DNA of 55,137 bases from a virus, in IMG/VR virus record IMGVR_UViG_3300046517_000324, positions 1 to 55,137 of that record. One strand, written 5' to 3'. A program made the translations under genes and the position numbers. This document shows positions 1 through 9,066 of the stretch, piece after piece. Below the pieces are notes generated by a model. The model did no database searches. It was not told the origin of the DNA and worked only from the letters and a program-made list of their open reading frames with translations. The stretch's first letter is position 1; every line of letters begins with the position of its first letter.

Positions 1-2
1 AG

Positions 3-362
3 GCTCGCCGGATCGAGGAGGACGATCTCAAGCAGGCGAGCTCGAACGTGAACCTCGAGCCTGCAACGCGCGATCAGTTGCTCGAGCGTATCCGGCAAAT
101 GCGCGAGGAGAAGCCGGTCGAGATCGCTCCGGTGCCGCATCGCACGCCGCGGCAGCAGGCGGAATACGAGGCCGAGGTCGCGATGGGGCGAGCCATGGTG
201 GCAAAGGCCGAGGCGGAAATCGAGCGCAACCGCGAAGTCCAGCGGAAGATCAAGGCGGATGAGGCGGCCAGGGAAGGAACCATGACGCCAGTCTATCACC
301 CAAACCCGACGCAACAGGAGGTGTTTCCGGCCAGTGGCGCAACATTCGGCAAGCCGAAATGA
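3..362 (+). CDS. Hypothetical charged phage protein, 5' end cut off by the window
   Basis: The frame is open to the left edge, so the true start probably lies outside; an in-frame GTG occurs at 48. The visible protein (about 119 residues) is rich in Glu, Arg, Lys and Ala and its middle looks like a helical coiled coil. No family is recognised. It ends in an ATGA overlap with the endonuclease gene at 359, so it belongs to the same operon as the tail genes that follow. A virion or assembly role is inferred from position only. Confidence 0.6.
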   Translation, partial: ARRIEEDDLKQASSNVNLEPATRDQLLERIRQMREEKPVEIAPVPHRTPRQQAEYEAEVAMGRAMVAKAEAEIERNREVQRKIKADEAAREGTMTPVYHPNPTQQEVFPASGATFGKPK

Positions 363-880
363 CTTATAGCGATCCCGAAAGAAAGCGCACGTATCAACGT
401 GAGTATGCGCGGACGGAAAAACGCAAAGCATCCGTCCGCAAATACAACCAGTCTGAAAAAGGGAAGGTTAAGAATCGTGCTCAAGGGATTCGTTGGCGGA
501 AAGAAAACCGGGAGAAATGGCTTGCTTCTATGAAGAAGCACGATCTTAAGCGCCACTATGGTCTTACACCTGAACAGTACGAAGCTATGTGGGCCGCTCA
601 AGGGATGAAGTGCGCGGCATGTGGGAGCACTAATCCGGGGCGGAAGAACGGACAATGGAGTCTTGATCACTGTCACGGCACAAAGAAGGTGCGCGAGATT
701 GTTTGTAACGGCTGCAATTTAGCTTTGGGTCATGTCAAAGACAGTGTCGAGCGGTTGCAGCAACTGATAGAATATCTTGAGGCACATCATGACAGCGATA
801 AAACTAGACCGTTTTGGCGGGATGCTTCCCTCGTGGGATTCAAGATTACTTCCGGATGGTCAGTCGGACTACTCTCTTAA
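359..880 (+). CDS. Endonuclease VII-type HNH nuclease
   Basis: 173 aa. A basic N-terminus is followed by a Phage_endo_VII-type beta-beta-alpha metal site: C85-x2-C88, then D103-H104-x-H106, R112, and C116-x2-C119-N120 followed by an ALGH motif. The family cuts branched or double-stranded DNA; here the role may be packaging-related or homing. The start overlaps the upstream gene (ATGA), and the last 92 nt overlap the start of the tail gene in another frame, so roughly the last 30 residues are probably not part of the fold. Sampled GC is about 47%, clearly below its neighbours, which suggests recent insertion of a free-standing endonuclease gene. Confidence 0.88.
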   Translation: MTYSDPERKRTYQREYARTEKRKASVRKYNQSEKGKVKNRAQGIRWRKENREKWLASMKKHDLKRHYGLTPEQYEAMWAAQGMKCAACGSTNPGRKNGQWSLDHCHGTKKVREIVCNGCNLALGHVKDSVERLQQLIEYLEAHHDSDKTRPFWRDASLVGFKITSGWSVGLLS

Positions 881-3089
881 TTGCTACCTGTTCAGCGGCG
901 CACTCATCGGCTGGCGGCAGCCCAAGCTGCTACGCCAACTAAATAATACTGCAGCAAAGTATGTATATAGAATTCCAGATAGGCGCACCAACGACACATT
1001 GATCACGGCCAGCGACTCCAAGTGGCTCGAATTCCCGGATCCCGATACGAATGTCATTCGCACGCCGGTTGTTGATGACAGTTTTCAAAGGTACTACGCA
1101 GCATCTCCGTCGGACGTGCCGAGGTACAATACTTACGACCGGATCATGCAAGACCAATCCTGGTGGATGCTGGGCGTGCCGGCGTCGGGCTGCGCTCCGG
1201 GTGTGACCATCACAGGCGGCGGCGATACGTCCCAGCTGGGCTTCCAGAACATCGGGCCCACCGGCGGAGCGCAGACTTACATCCCCGGCAACGAGATCGT
1301 GCTGGTGCCGATCGTCCCTGGCGGCACCATGCTCATAAACGACGTCAGTTTTGCGTTGATCCCGGATGGAAGCGGCAACCAGCTAATGTTTCGGGCTGTC
1401 GTATATGACGATCTCAACGGCAAGCCGTATCAGCTTCTAGGTGTCGGCAACGACACGATTGCGAATTTGTCAGGTGGAACACAGGTTGGCTCATTCTCCA
1501 ACAGCGTATCCGTTGTTGCCAATCTCACATATTGGGTCGGTATCCAGACCGACGCTCCGTACTACTTGTTGACTGCCGATAACACCAACAGTGGTGCGGC
1601 ATACACTGCTGTGTTCAGCAACGGCGCTCCGGATTTTCTCAATATCCCTAGCGTGGCTACTACAGCGACGTTCCAGGTGTGGGCTGATTTGTTCGGTGCT
1701 TCGGTGTTCGTGGCACGGGCCTACGTCTACACATGGGTGACGGAGTACGGCGAGGAGGGTCCACCGTCCTTGCCGACGGTGGTCAACGGTTGGTCGAACG
1801 GAACCTGGCGGATCGAATTGTTCATGCCGACGCTCAACAACATGGGCGGCGGCACTGACGGTAGCGGGACTGTGTGGCCGCCGGATCGCAACATCAAGAC
1901 CACGCGCATCTACCGGTCCATTACCAATCAATCCGGACAGGGGACGTATTTCTTCGTAGCCGAAATCCCGGTCACGCAGGCGGTCTATGTCGACACGATC
2001 GGCGACGATGTCGTGGCGTTGAACAGTCAGCTGCTGTCGTATTACTGGTTCGGTCCGCCGACGGACATGCAGGGCATCGTATCGTTCCCCAACGGGATCG
2101 CGGTGGGCTGGCGGTCGAACGAGCTGTGGTTCTCGGAAGCCTATCGGCCGCATGCTTGGCCGTCTGGCTACGTGCTCACGACCGAGTTTCCGATCGTCGG
2201 TATTGGCGTGTGCGGGCAATCCATCGTCATATGCACGCAAGGTTCGCCCTACGTGGCCAGCGGCGTGAACCCGTCCGCCATGGCGCTCACCAAGATCAAC
2301 CTGCCGGAACCGTGTCTGCACAGAGGGAGCATAATCAGCACGGACACTACTGTTTTATACGTCTCGCAGAATGGTCTTATCCAGATCAGCCAGTCAGGTG
2401 CCGGTTCCAACGTCACCGAGGGCTGGATCACGCGCGAGCGATGGCAGGCGTTGACACCGCAGAAACACGTGCGGGCAATCAAACACGCGACGAGTTATTT
2501 TGCCTTCGGCTCTATCCAAGACAGTCCTAACATCATCCGGCAGGGGTTCACGGTCGAACTGTCGCCGCAGGACCAGACCAGCTTCACAGTCTGGCCACAG
2601 CCAGGTGGCCACAGGCTGGGGTTTGGGCAACTATCCAGCCCGAATGATTTCGACATCGACAACATACAGCTTGATCCGTGGACCGGCATTGCGATGTTGG
2701 TTCAAAATGGATCGATTTACTATTACGACTTCACCGACGCCAATCCGGTGATTGTGCCATACAAATGGCGGTCTAAAATCTACCAGCAGCTGTCGCGTAA
2801 GAACTTCGCGGCTATGAAGCTGTGGTTCACGGTGCCGGGCACGACGCCGGCGCAAGTTGATCGAGATACGGATGATCCGCAGCCAGTGCTAGGTCCACAG
2901 CAGTATGGTATTTTACGTGTCTATGCTGATGACCAGCTCTATCAGACTAGAGAGCTACGATATTCTGGTGAACTGTTGCGAATTTATTCCAGGAGTAAAT
3001 ATGAGTCGTGGCAGTTCGAAGTGGAAGGCAGGGTCGTGGTGTCAAACGTCCAGGTGGCGACAAGCGTCAAGGAGCTCGGGCTCATATGA
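789..3089 (+). CDS. Large tail/virion structural protein
   Basis: 766 aa from ATG 789; a TTG at 777 is a poorer alternative. Beta-rich with many aromatic, Gly and Asn residues, opening with an LDRFGGMLPSWDSRLLPDG segment. It is comparable in position and style to the P22 gp10-like tail hub at 38318-39973, though no close identity is visible by eye. It probably forms part of the tail hub or connector. The first 92 nt overlap the endonuclease gene, and the end overlaps the next gene by ATGA. The function is inferred from context and composition. Confidence 0.75.
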   Translation: MTAIKLDRFGGMLPSWDSRLLPDGQSDYSLNCYLFSGALIGWRQPKLLRQLNNTAAKYVYRIPDRRTNDTLITASDSKWLEFPDPDTNVIRTPVVDDSFQRYYAASPSDVPRYNTYDRIMQDQSWWMLGVPASGCAPGVTITGGGDTSQLGFQNIGPTGGAQTYIPGNEIVLVPIVPGGTMLINDVSFALIPDGSGNQLMFRAVVYDDLNGKPYQLLGVGNDTIANLSGGTQVGSFSNSVSVVANLTYWVGIQTDAPYYLLTADNTNSGAAYTAVFSNGAPDFLNIPSVATTATFQVWADLFGASVFVARAYVYTWVTEYGEEGPPSLPTVVNGWSNGTWRIELFMPTLNNMGGGTDGSGTVWPPDRNIKTTRIYRSITNQSGQGTYFFVAEIPVTQAVYVDTIGDDVVALNSQLLSYYWFGPPTDMQGIVSFPNGIAVGWRSNELWFSEAYRPHAWPSGYVLTTEFPIVGIGVCGQSIVICTQGSPYVASGVNPSAMALTKINLPEPCLHRGSIISTDTTVLYVSQNGLIQISQSGAGSNVTEGWITRERWQALTPQKHVRAIKHATSYFAFGSIQDSPNIIRQGFTVELSPQDQTSFTVWPQPGGHRLGFGQLSSPNDFDIDNIQLDPWTGIAMLVQNGSIYYYDFTDANPVIVPYKWRSKIYQQLSRKNFAAMKLWFTVPGTTPAQVDRDTDDPQPVLGPQQYGILRVYADDQLYQTRELRYSGELLRIYSRSKYESWQFEVEGRVVVSNVQVATSVKELGLI

Positions 3090-3478
3090 GCAACGGGAAC
3101 GGCACCGCACCAATCTGCCCGGTCAGCCGCAGCGAAGGCGTCATCAGCACGCCGCCTGCGCAGCAGGCGATCGTGCCGGCGACCGATCTTCCGTCAGCTA
3201 TCGCAGCGCTTAACCAGATTAATCTCGTTGCGCAGCAACTCAAGGCGCTCCCCGGCGGCAATGGTATGCCGGGGGCCGGTTCGTCGCCCGCAAGTGCTGT
3301 CGGGCGGCGCTTTCCGCTTTGGGTACGCGAGCGTCAGGTCATAGACACTGTCAGAATATACAATCCTGGTGACGATCAGGTCTATGTCGAGATGGAACGC
3401 ATAACCTATTTGCTTTATCGCGAGCAGAAAACACAAGTAACACTGGAGTGGAACCTGGCCTATGGCACCCCGAGCTAA
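3086..3478 (+). CDS. Tandem paralogue 1, small virion-associated protein
   Basis: 130 aa; the ATG at 3086 overlaps the upstream stop (ATGA). The N-terminus carries the signature TAPICPVSR, then DLPSAIAALNQ, a Gly-rich linker (about residues 55-70) and a beta-rich C-terminal half with an RIYNPGDDQVYVE-type strand. The same architecture is repeated in the two following genes, so this is a tandem gene family. No known family is recognised. It lies between a tail protein and an Asp-box protein, so tail or receptor-binding decoration is plausible. Confidence 0.72.
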   Translation: MSNGNGTAPICPVSRSEGVISTPPAQQAIVPATDLPSAIAALNQINLVAQQLKALPGGNGMPGAGSSPASAVGRRFPLWVRERQVIDTVRIYNPGDDQVYVEMERITYLLYREQKTQVTLEWNLAYGTPS

Positions 3479-3974
3479 CGGCAATACAGCTCCGGTTTGT
3501 CCGGTCAGCCGCAACGAAGTGTTGCCGGGTATGCCTGGCATCATGTTGCCGTATGTGCCCAAGGCGGTCGATCTTCCTTCGGCTATAGCCGCAGCCAACC
3601 AAGCTGCCCAACTGCTGCAAACGCTCGCTGGACCGGTGGGCAACAACATAGGGGGTGGAGGCGGCAATCCGGCTGGCGGTTATTACGGCGTAAGACCGCA
3701 GACGGTGCGCTGGAGAGAGAAGGAGCGGCACACGGCGACGATAAGATATTACGCCAAGAATGCCACTACAGGCGACTACGATTTTGCCCAATGGCTAGAG
3801 GTTGATCGTATTGTTTACATCAAGTGGCATGACAAAGTTCAGAAGATAGATCTTATCGCTGAGTGGGTTTTTCGGCCAGAGCCAGGGAAAAAGCTAATGA
3901 AGATCGATGGGGGAGACGTCAACCCGACTGATCCGCGCACGTTCACTGGTGTACCAGGGATTGAAGTACAATGA
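3462..3974 (+). CDS. Tandem paralogue 2, small virion-associated protein
   Basis: 170 aa, overlapping its predecessor by 17 nt. It has the same plan as paralogue 1: TAPVCPVSRNEV, then VDLPSAIAAANQAAQLL, a Gly-rich hinge (GGGGG around residues 73-77), then a beta-rich region with IRYYAKNATTGDYDF and EVDRIVYIKW. The C-terminal tail is longer than in the other two copies. The conserved Cys in CPV occurs in all three proteins. Function unknown; a structural role is inferred from the operon. Confidence 0.72.
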   Translation: MAPRANGNTAPVCPVSRNEVLPGMPGIMLPYVPKAVDLPSAIAAANQAAQLLQTLAGPVGNNIGGGGGNPAGGYYGVRPQTVRWREKERHTATIRYYAKNATTGDYDFAQWLEVDRIVYIKWHDKVQKIDLIAEWVFRPEPGKKLMKIDGGDVNPTDPRTFTGVPGIEVQ

Positions 3975-4354
3975 CCGCACCTGTCTGTCCCGTCACTCGC
4001 AATCAAGTCGTGTGGATGCCTGGTGCCAAGCAGCCGGCGGTCCCACGAGCCATGGATCTGCCTTCGCTGCTGCAGGCGGTCAACTCACTCAAGCGGGTGT
4101 TGCAGGACACGATTGGTCCGGGGTTGGCTGGAGGATTTACGTCGCCAAACATGGGACCGCCGATCGTCGCGGATAGACCAAACTGGTTCGAAACTGATCG
4201 CGATACAAGAAACCTGCGTGTTTATCATAAAGATGCCGACGGCAAGCAAGACAAGAGTATGTATATCGATGTCGTGCGTATCGACAAGATCGTGTTTCAG
4301 TATCTGTATGACGATCCTTACGGCGAAACATTTGATTGGCAATATAAACGTTAG
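3971..4354 (+). CDS. Tandem paralogue 3, small virion-associated protein
   Basis: 127 aa, starting in an ATGA overlap with paralogue 2. It begins TAPVCPVTRNQVV, then MDLPSLLQAVN, a Gly/Pro linker, then a beta-rich C-terminus with LRVYHKDADGKQDKSMYIDVVRIDKIVF. It is the most divergent of the three but keeps the N-terminal CPV[ST]RN and DLPS blocks. Function unknown. Confidence 0.7.
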   Translation: MTAPVCPVTRNQVVWMPGAKQPAVPRAMDLPSLLQAVNSLKRVLQDTIGPGLAGGFTSPNMGPPIVADRPNWFETDRDTRNLRVYHKDADGKQDKSMYIDVVRIDKIVFQYLYDDPYGETFDWQYKR

Positions 4355-4357
4355 GAG

Positions 4358-5347
4358 ATGGTCTTGACGGATGCGCCGCCCTATCACGAGGATTTTTTCC
4401 AGCGCATCGTCAACGTGAACTGGAGTGTCGGTCCGGTTTTCATTTACGGCACGCAGCTCGGGAATGAATTGCATTACGTAAAACTAACCGGGAAGGACGG
4501 CAGTTCGAAACGGCATAGCATCGTCTTGCCGGAACCAGCAACCATCATTGATTATGGAGCTAAGGCTTTGTTTGGCGTTATTGGAAGCTCTTACGCCAAA
4601 ATAAAGGGTGTGGACGTGCTTCTGGTTTGCGGTACGGCGTCTAATTTTCACGAGATAACGGACGATGTTGGAAATACGACTGGAGCCATTGACCGGCACA
4701 CGGTGATTTATGCGTCCAATGATGGGCTCAACTGGGGCATAGTTCACGAAGAAGCAGCGATAGTGACAAGCTTTCATGATGAAAAATCCATTGAGTCTCT
4801 TGCTCTTGTCTGGAATCCGGACAAGTCGTCGTTTTATTACGACCAATTTTCCGGTGGCGTAGGTGGGAGCGGAGAAGAAGTGTTCAGTTCATCGGACGGT
4901 ACAGGCTGGGGGCGCAGCGGCGCTGGCTTTGTCGACCAATGTGTCAATAACGATTGTTTTGACTCACTCGGCCAGCATGTGCCGGATGGCGTCATGCAAT
5001 ATGATCTGAAAACGCAGACTACGGCAAAACCAGATTTACCACCGACGATATTTTATGACAGTGGTGCAGTCAGCTACGATCCTGGATCGGGTGATGTTAT
5101 CGTTACAAAACATCCTCCAGGAGGACAGATAACCGTGGGATTTTCATCGACCGTGTCTATGCCAGGCATCGGACGGGTCACTTGCGTAGCGGGATATAAC
5201 GGGATTTTCATGGCTGGCGGCTATACGAACGACAGCGGAGAAGGCCCCGGTGCTGTGGCATTGTCTGTAGACGGCGGCGCCACTTGGTCATTTTTTGCCG
5301 GTACGTCGACGGGCGTAACGACTATGATCGCTGCTCCGTTGCAGTAG
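4358..5347 (+). CDS. Asp-box (BNR-like) beta-propeller protein, possible tail fibre
   Basis: 329 aa. Three Asp-box-like motifs are visible: ASNDGLNW (119-126, degenerate), SSSDGTGW (177-184, degenerate) and SVDGGATW (303-310, perfect S-x-D-x-G-x-T-W). Such motifs mark blade turns in sialidase-type beta-propellers, which often bind glycans. Placed among tail genes, it may be a receptor-binding or tail-tip protein; no sialidase catalytic set is evident. The AGGAG at 4353-4357 abuts the ATG at 4358 but is ideally spaced for a TTG at 4364, so the true start may be TTG 4364. Confidence 0.68.
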   Translation: MVLTDAPPYHEDFFQRIVNVNWSVGPVFIYGTQLGNELHYVKLTGKDGSSKRHSIVLPEPATIIDYGAKALFGVIGSSYAKIKGVDVLLVCGTASNFHEITDDVGNTTGAIDRHTVIYASNDGLNWGIVHEEAAIVTSFHDEKSIESLALVWNPDKSSFYYDQFSGGVGGSGEEVFSSSDGTGWGRSGAGFVDQCVNNDCFDSLGQHVPDGVMQYDLKTQTTAKPDLPPTIFYDSGAVSYDPGSGDVIVTKHPPGGQITVGFSSTVSMPGIGRVTCVAGYNGIFMAGGYTNDSGEGPGAVALSVDGGATWSFFAGTSTGVTTMIAAPLQ

Positions 5348-5376
5348 GCGGGCGAAAATAGCTTGGAGGCACGGTT

Positions 5377-6306
5377 ATGGCTTCGACATCCAGCAGCTCA
5401 CAAGAGTCTAGCAGCCAGCAATCGGGCACGTCGTTCATTCCGAATTACTCGGAAACGCCGATCCTCGAGAGCATCGCCCAATATTCGGAGAACATGGCCC
5501 CGCAGGTCTACCAGTGGGGCATGCAGCAATTCGCCAACAACCAGGGCAACATCGACAGCATGATGCGCAATGCCTTGTCCTACGCCAGTCCGCAGCGCCA
5601 GGCGGTCGACATGGGGCAGGCCGAGGCAGGCGTGGCGCAAGGTGCTGAAGCAGCGCGGCAGTCGGCGATATCCGATCTGCAGAGCTACGGCATCGACCCA
5701 TCAGCCGGACGTTATGCCGGGTTAGATCGGGCTGATCGGGTGCAGTCGGCGGCGAGCGTAGCGGGCGCGGGCAATCAGCAGCGCATGGCCGACGTTGCCA
5801 CCGGCAACGCCATGCAGCAGCAGGCCACCTCGGCTGGGTTGCAAAACGTCCAAACGGGCTACGGTGCCGCCAATGCGGCGAACCAACTTCTAGGCACCGG
5901 TATGAGTTTGAAATACTCGCCGCTGGGGCAGCAGTCACAAGGTACGTCGCAGTCGTCGGGATCGAGCCATAGTTTTAGCGATGGCGGCAGCGGCGGCGGC
6001 AGTGGTGGTCCTGGCGGGCTTGCGATGTGGCAGCAGGGGCCGGTCGGTCCTGGATCGATGATGGCGGCAGGTGGTCCCGTCGGGTATCAGCCCGGCGGCT
6101 ACGTTCCCGCCGACGATAGCCCGTCGGGCGGTCAACAAGTTGATGACGTGAACGCCAATTTGAATGTCGGTGAGTTCGTGATTCCGCGCGACGTAGCGGC
6201 CTTTAAGGGCCAGGAACACTTCTACAAATTAATGGCTAAAGCTCGTAAGGACCGCGCTACGATGGGAAGCGGCGGTGCCCCGCAAACCGGTTATGGAGCA
6301 AACTGA
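5377..6306 (+). CDS. Internal virion/ejection-type protein, Ser/Gln/Gly-rich
   Basis: 309 aa; start ATG 5377 with GGAGG about 7 nt upstream. Ser/Gln-rich N-terminus, an Ala/Gln-rich helical middle (about 80-165), a Gly/Ser linker near 190-215, and a C-terminal NVGEFVIPRDVAAFKGQEHF segment of the kind seen in podovirus internal proteins. It contains VQTGYGAAN and ends in TGYGAN, motifs shared with the next two proteins. It corresponds in position to the ejection proteins of the right arm. A role in DNA ejection is inferred. Confidence 0.7.
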   Translation: MASTSSSSQESSSQQSGTSFIPNYSETPILESIAQYSENMAPQVYQWGMQQFANNQGNIDSMMRNALSYASPQRQAVDMGQAEAGVAQGAEAARQSAISDLQSYGIDPSAGRYAGLDRADRVQSAASVAGAGNQQRMADVATGNAMQQQATSAGLQNVQTGYGAANAANQLLGTGMSLKYSPLGQQSQGTSQSSGSSHSFSDGGSGGGSGGPGGLAMWQQGPVGPGSMMAAGGPVGYQPGGYVPADDSPSGGQQVDDVNANLNVGEFVIPRDVAAFKGQEHFYKLMAKARKDRATMGSGGAPQTGYGAN

Positions 6307-6866
6307 TGGCCCAGGCAGCAGCACAGCGCGTAGGCTATGCGAACGGCGGCGATGCAGGGCCGTCAGCGGCACCGCCGCAGCCTGGCAACGACATGAACCA
6401 TCGTGCCGCACTCCTGGCTGGCTTGCGCAAGCGTTACGACGCCATGATCGGCATGGCGCAGGGTGCTCACGCCCACGGCGACATCAAGACCGCCGCGCAC
6501 CTTGCCAGCAAGGCCCATGACATGGTGCCAGACGGCAAGAACCTGACGCACAACGTGACGCCCGACGGCCACATCCTGTCGGTCGTGCATGGGCGCGGCG
6601 GTGTGGAATCCACGCATCCGATGACCTCGCAGCAGTTCCATCACTACCTGGTGGGGCCAGCGACCAGCTTTGACCACGTCATCGACAACGGCGTGGGGCA
6701 TAATCTCCACATCGCTTCCGGCCGGCAGCAGCCGCGCGTGCAGGAGCATCCCAACGACCCGATCCACCGGGTTCGGCAGGTGCTGCAGCATACGCGGCAG
6801 ATGCACGGGTTGCATCGGATCGGCCAACAGCAGGCGCCACCTACCGGCTACGGCGCAGGAGGTTGA
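6306..6866 (+). CDS. Hypothetical His-rich virion-operon protein
   Basis: 186 aa; the start codon overlaps the previous stop (TGATG). His and Gln are unusually frequent in the C-terminal half. VGYANGG near the N-terminus and a TGYGAGG C-terminus repeat the motif of the neighbouring proteins. No family is recognised. The tight overlap places it in the ejection-protein cluster. Confidence 0.62.
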   Translation: MAQAAAQRVGYANGGDAGPSAAPPQPGNDMNHRAALLAGLRKRYDAMIGMAQGAHAHGDIKTAAHLASKAHDMVPDGKNLTHNVTPDGHILSVVHGRGGVESTHPMTSQQFHHYLVGPATSFDHVIDNGVGHNLHIASGRQQPRVQEHPNDPIHRVRQVLQHTRQMHGLHRIGQQQAPPTGYGAGG

Positions 6867-6867
6867 C

Positions 6868-9066
6868 ATGACTTACACCGACAGCGCCGACGACGACCAG
6901 TCTTGGACTGCTCAAGACGAACGCGACAACCCGCCGGCGCCACCGCCACCGCCTGAAGAGGATACCGGCCCGGAGCCTCTGTGGAAGCGGTTTGCGCGCG
7001 AGCAGCTGGGTTATGGCGCTCCACCCCCTGATCCCGGTACCGAGCCGCTGCCTCCAGATAGTCGTCCGTTGTACCAGCAGTGGTCGGATAAATATCTCGG
7101 CACTGCTGCTGATCCTGCTGCGGCACCACCTGCAGACAGTTCAAGCAAGCGTACTCCGCTGCTCAGGACAGTCACAGACGCGATCAAGAGCTATCTCGGT
7201 GGTGATAACGCAGCGCCTCCACAAGAGGTAGACGCTGCACTGGCTGCTACACAAGCTGCCGATCCGACCGCCAGCACCGCCGAAGTCGTGCAGAAGACGA
7301 TCGCCGGCACCGCCGATCCGCTGTCGCCCAACTACATGGACCAGGCCGGGCAGGACGCTCTCGGTGGTCTTGGCAGATCATCGACTGCAGGACAGGCTCC
7401 TGCCAAAACGGGTTACGACCAAACAACTCAACCGACAACGAGCGAAGGACGTGCGCAAGCCTTGGGCGCAGGTGCTCCTGCAGTTCCCCGTGAATTGACA
7501 CGGCAAGACCTTATTAACGCGGGAATGTCGCCTGGAGAGGCAGCCAGAGTGCTGGAAGACAATGGCGCCATGGTTGCTGCGATTGGCCCTAAAGTAAGCC
7601 GTTTCCTGCCGCCTGGGTTTTTGGATGACCCTTACAACAGAGCTAATTTGGCACGATTTACCACGCAACGTGGCGCCCCTATGAGCGGTCGTGACGACGC
7701 CCCGGTATTAGGCCGAGACGATTACCTCATGCCTGGCGGCAACGACGGCATCTATGAAAGTCTGGCCACCAAACTCATAAACCGCGCCGATAATCGTGCT
7801 GCTGTCGCAAAAGAGCAAGCACGACAAGCGCCTCGTATCAACCCTTATTACAACCCACAAGTCGGTTACGATTCGCAGAACCCGCCGTCCCGGGAAGGGA
7901 CCGTAATTCCGCAATACGATATACCGTCAGGTGGTGGGACTGCGGCAACTGCCGGCGGCAGCAGCAGCAATAACAAAAACACCAATAGCCGTAGCCGTGG
8001 TGGAGCGCGTGGCCGCAGGAGCGATGCCGGCGACGATACCAGCGTGCCTGGTCCGCAGTACGCGGTAGCGGACACGGGGATGATGTCGGACGCCTCGAAT
8101 GACGTCAGGTCCACTTTGCCCGCAGGATCAGTTGCTGCTGCAACGCAAGCACCGCAAGCCACCGGGTACGCCAACCAGGCCCCGTCGGCCGGCGGCTTCT
8201 CCGGCACTGCCGGCAACAATGTGACCACCATCCCGGTCCGGCAGGGCGCTCCCGCAGCCGCCACCCCTGCAGCCGCTGCTCCCGCCTATCCGCAAGGATA
8301 CACGCTCGCGCCAACGTCCGACACCACCTACGACCGCGCGGTCGTAGGACCGGACGGCAAGGTCGTCAGCTACGTACGCAAGGGCGACGCCCCGCCGAGT
8401 ACGCAGGATCTGGCAGGCACGTTGTTCAACAACAATCTCGGCGAGCTGGACGCCCGCATGAAACGAGGTGATCCGGTGGCCGTGGCCGCCGTGCAGGCCA
8501 GGGCAACCGGCCAGGGCGGCCTGGACCTGTCCAAGCCACTGCCGCCCGAGCAGGCGCCGACCCCGGCATCGCAGGCGGCGGCGCAGGCCGAGTTGGCGGC
8601 CAGAGCGGCCGGCGGCCGGTCGGCACCTGGGGGGCAGCAGAGCAACGATCCGGTCCAAGACCTTCTGCGGCGGGCGGCCCAGACCAGCGACGTCAACGCG
8701 CAGAGGATGTTCACCAACGAAGCCTACAAAATTCAAGAAACGCGAAGGGTCAACCAGCAGAAATCCGCTGACGCCGCCTTGAAGACCTTCAGCACCGGGG
8801 AGCAAAACTTAATTAAGAGCATCTACACCAAGGAGAACGGCGGGAACACACTGACGCCAGCCGAGCAGGCGCTCAAGGATGACTACGTCACCCGCATCCA
8901 ACAGCACTCGCGTAGCCAGCAGGGCGGTGGCCAAGCAGCAGCACGAGCGCCAACCGCTCAATCAACTGGAGCGCCGGTCAGAGTAAGCTCGCCAGCGCAG
9001 GCTCGTAGCTTGCCATCAGGCACACGGATTATCCTACCGGATGGGTCTCCAGGGATTGTACCTTGA
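6868..9066 (+). CDS. Large low-complexity internal virion protein
   Basis: 732 aa from ATG 6868, with AGGAGG at 6857-6862. Extensively Pro/Ala/Gln/Asp-rich and probably largely disordered. It carries several GY motifs (LGYGAPPP, TGYDQ, VGYDSQ, TGYANQ) like those in the two upstream proteins. A C-terminal helical segment around NLIKSIYTKENGG may be folded. Length and position match the 829-aa ejection protein of the right arm, but no hydrolase motif is seen here. A role as an internal or injected protein is inferred. Confidence 0.68.
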   Translation: MTYTDSADDDQSWTAQDERDNPPAPPPPPEEDTGPEPLWKRFAREQLGYGAPPPDPGTEPLPPDSRPLYQQWSDKYLGTAADPAAAPPADSSSKRTPLLRTVTDAIKSYLGGDNAAPPQEVDAALAATQAADPTASTAEVVQKTIAGTADPLSPNYMDQAGQDALGGLGRSSTAGQAPAKTGYDQTTQPTTSEGRAQALGAGAPAVPRELTRQDLINAGMSPGEAARVLEDNGAMVAAIGPKVSRFLPPGFLDDPYNRANLARFTTQRGAPMSGRDDAPVLGRDDYLMPGGNDGIYESLATKLINRADNRAAVAKEQARQAPRINPYYNPQVGYDSQNPPSREGTVIPQYDIPSGGGTAATAGGSSSNNKNTNSRSRGGARGRRSDAGDDTSVPGPQYAVADTGMMSDASNDVRSTLPAGSVAAATQAPQATGYANQAPSAGGFSGTAGNNVTTIPVRQGAPAAATPAAAAPAYPQGYTLAPTSDTTYDRAVVGPDGKVVSYVRKGDAPPSTQDLAGTLFNNNLGELDARMKRGDPVAVAAVQARATGQGGLDLSKPLPPEQAPTPASQAAAQAELAARAAGGRSAPGGQQSNDPVQDLLRRAAQTSDVNAQRMFTNEAYKIQETRRVNQQKSADAALKTFSTGEQNLIKSIYTKENGGNTLTPAEQALKDDYVTRIQQHSRSQQGGGQAAARAPTAQSTGAPVRVSSPAQARSLPSGTRIILPDGSPGIVP

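Noticed and set aside
1491-2321. 276-aa minus-strand open frame inside the tail gene
   Set aside because: Complement of a beta-rich coding region, no start context and no motif.
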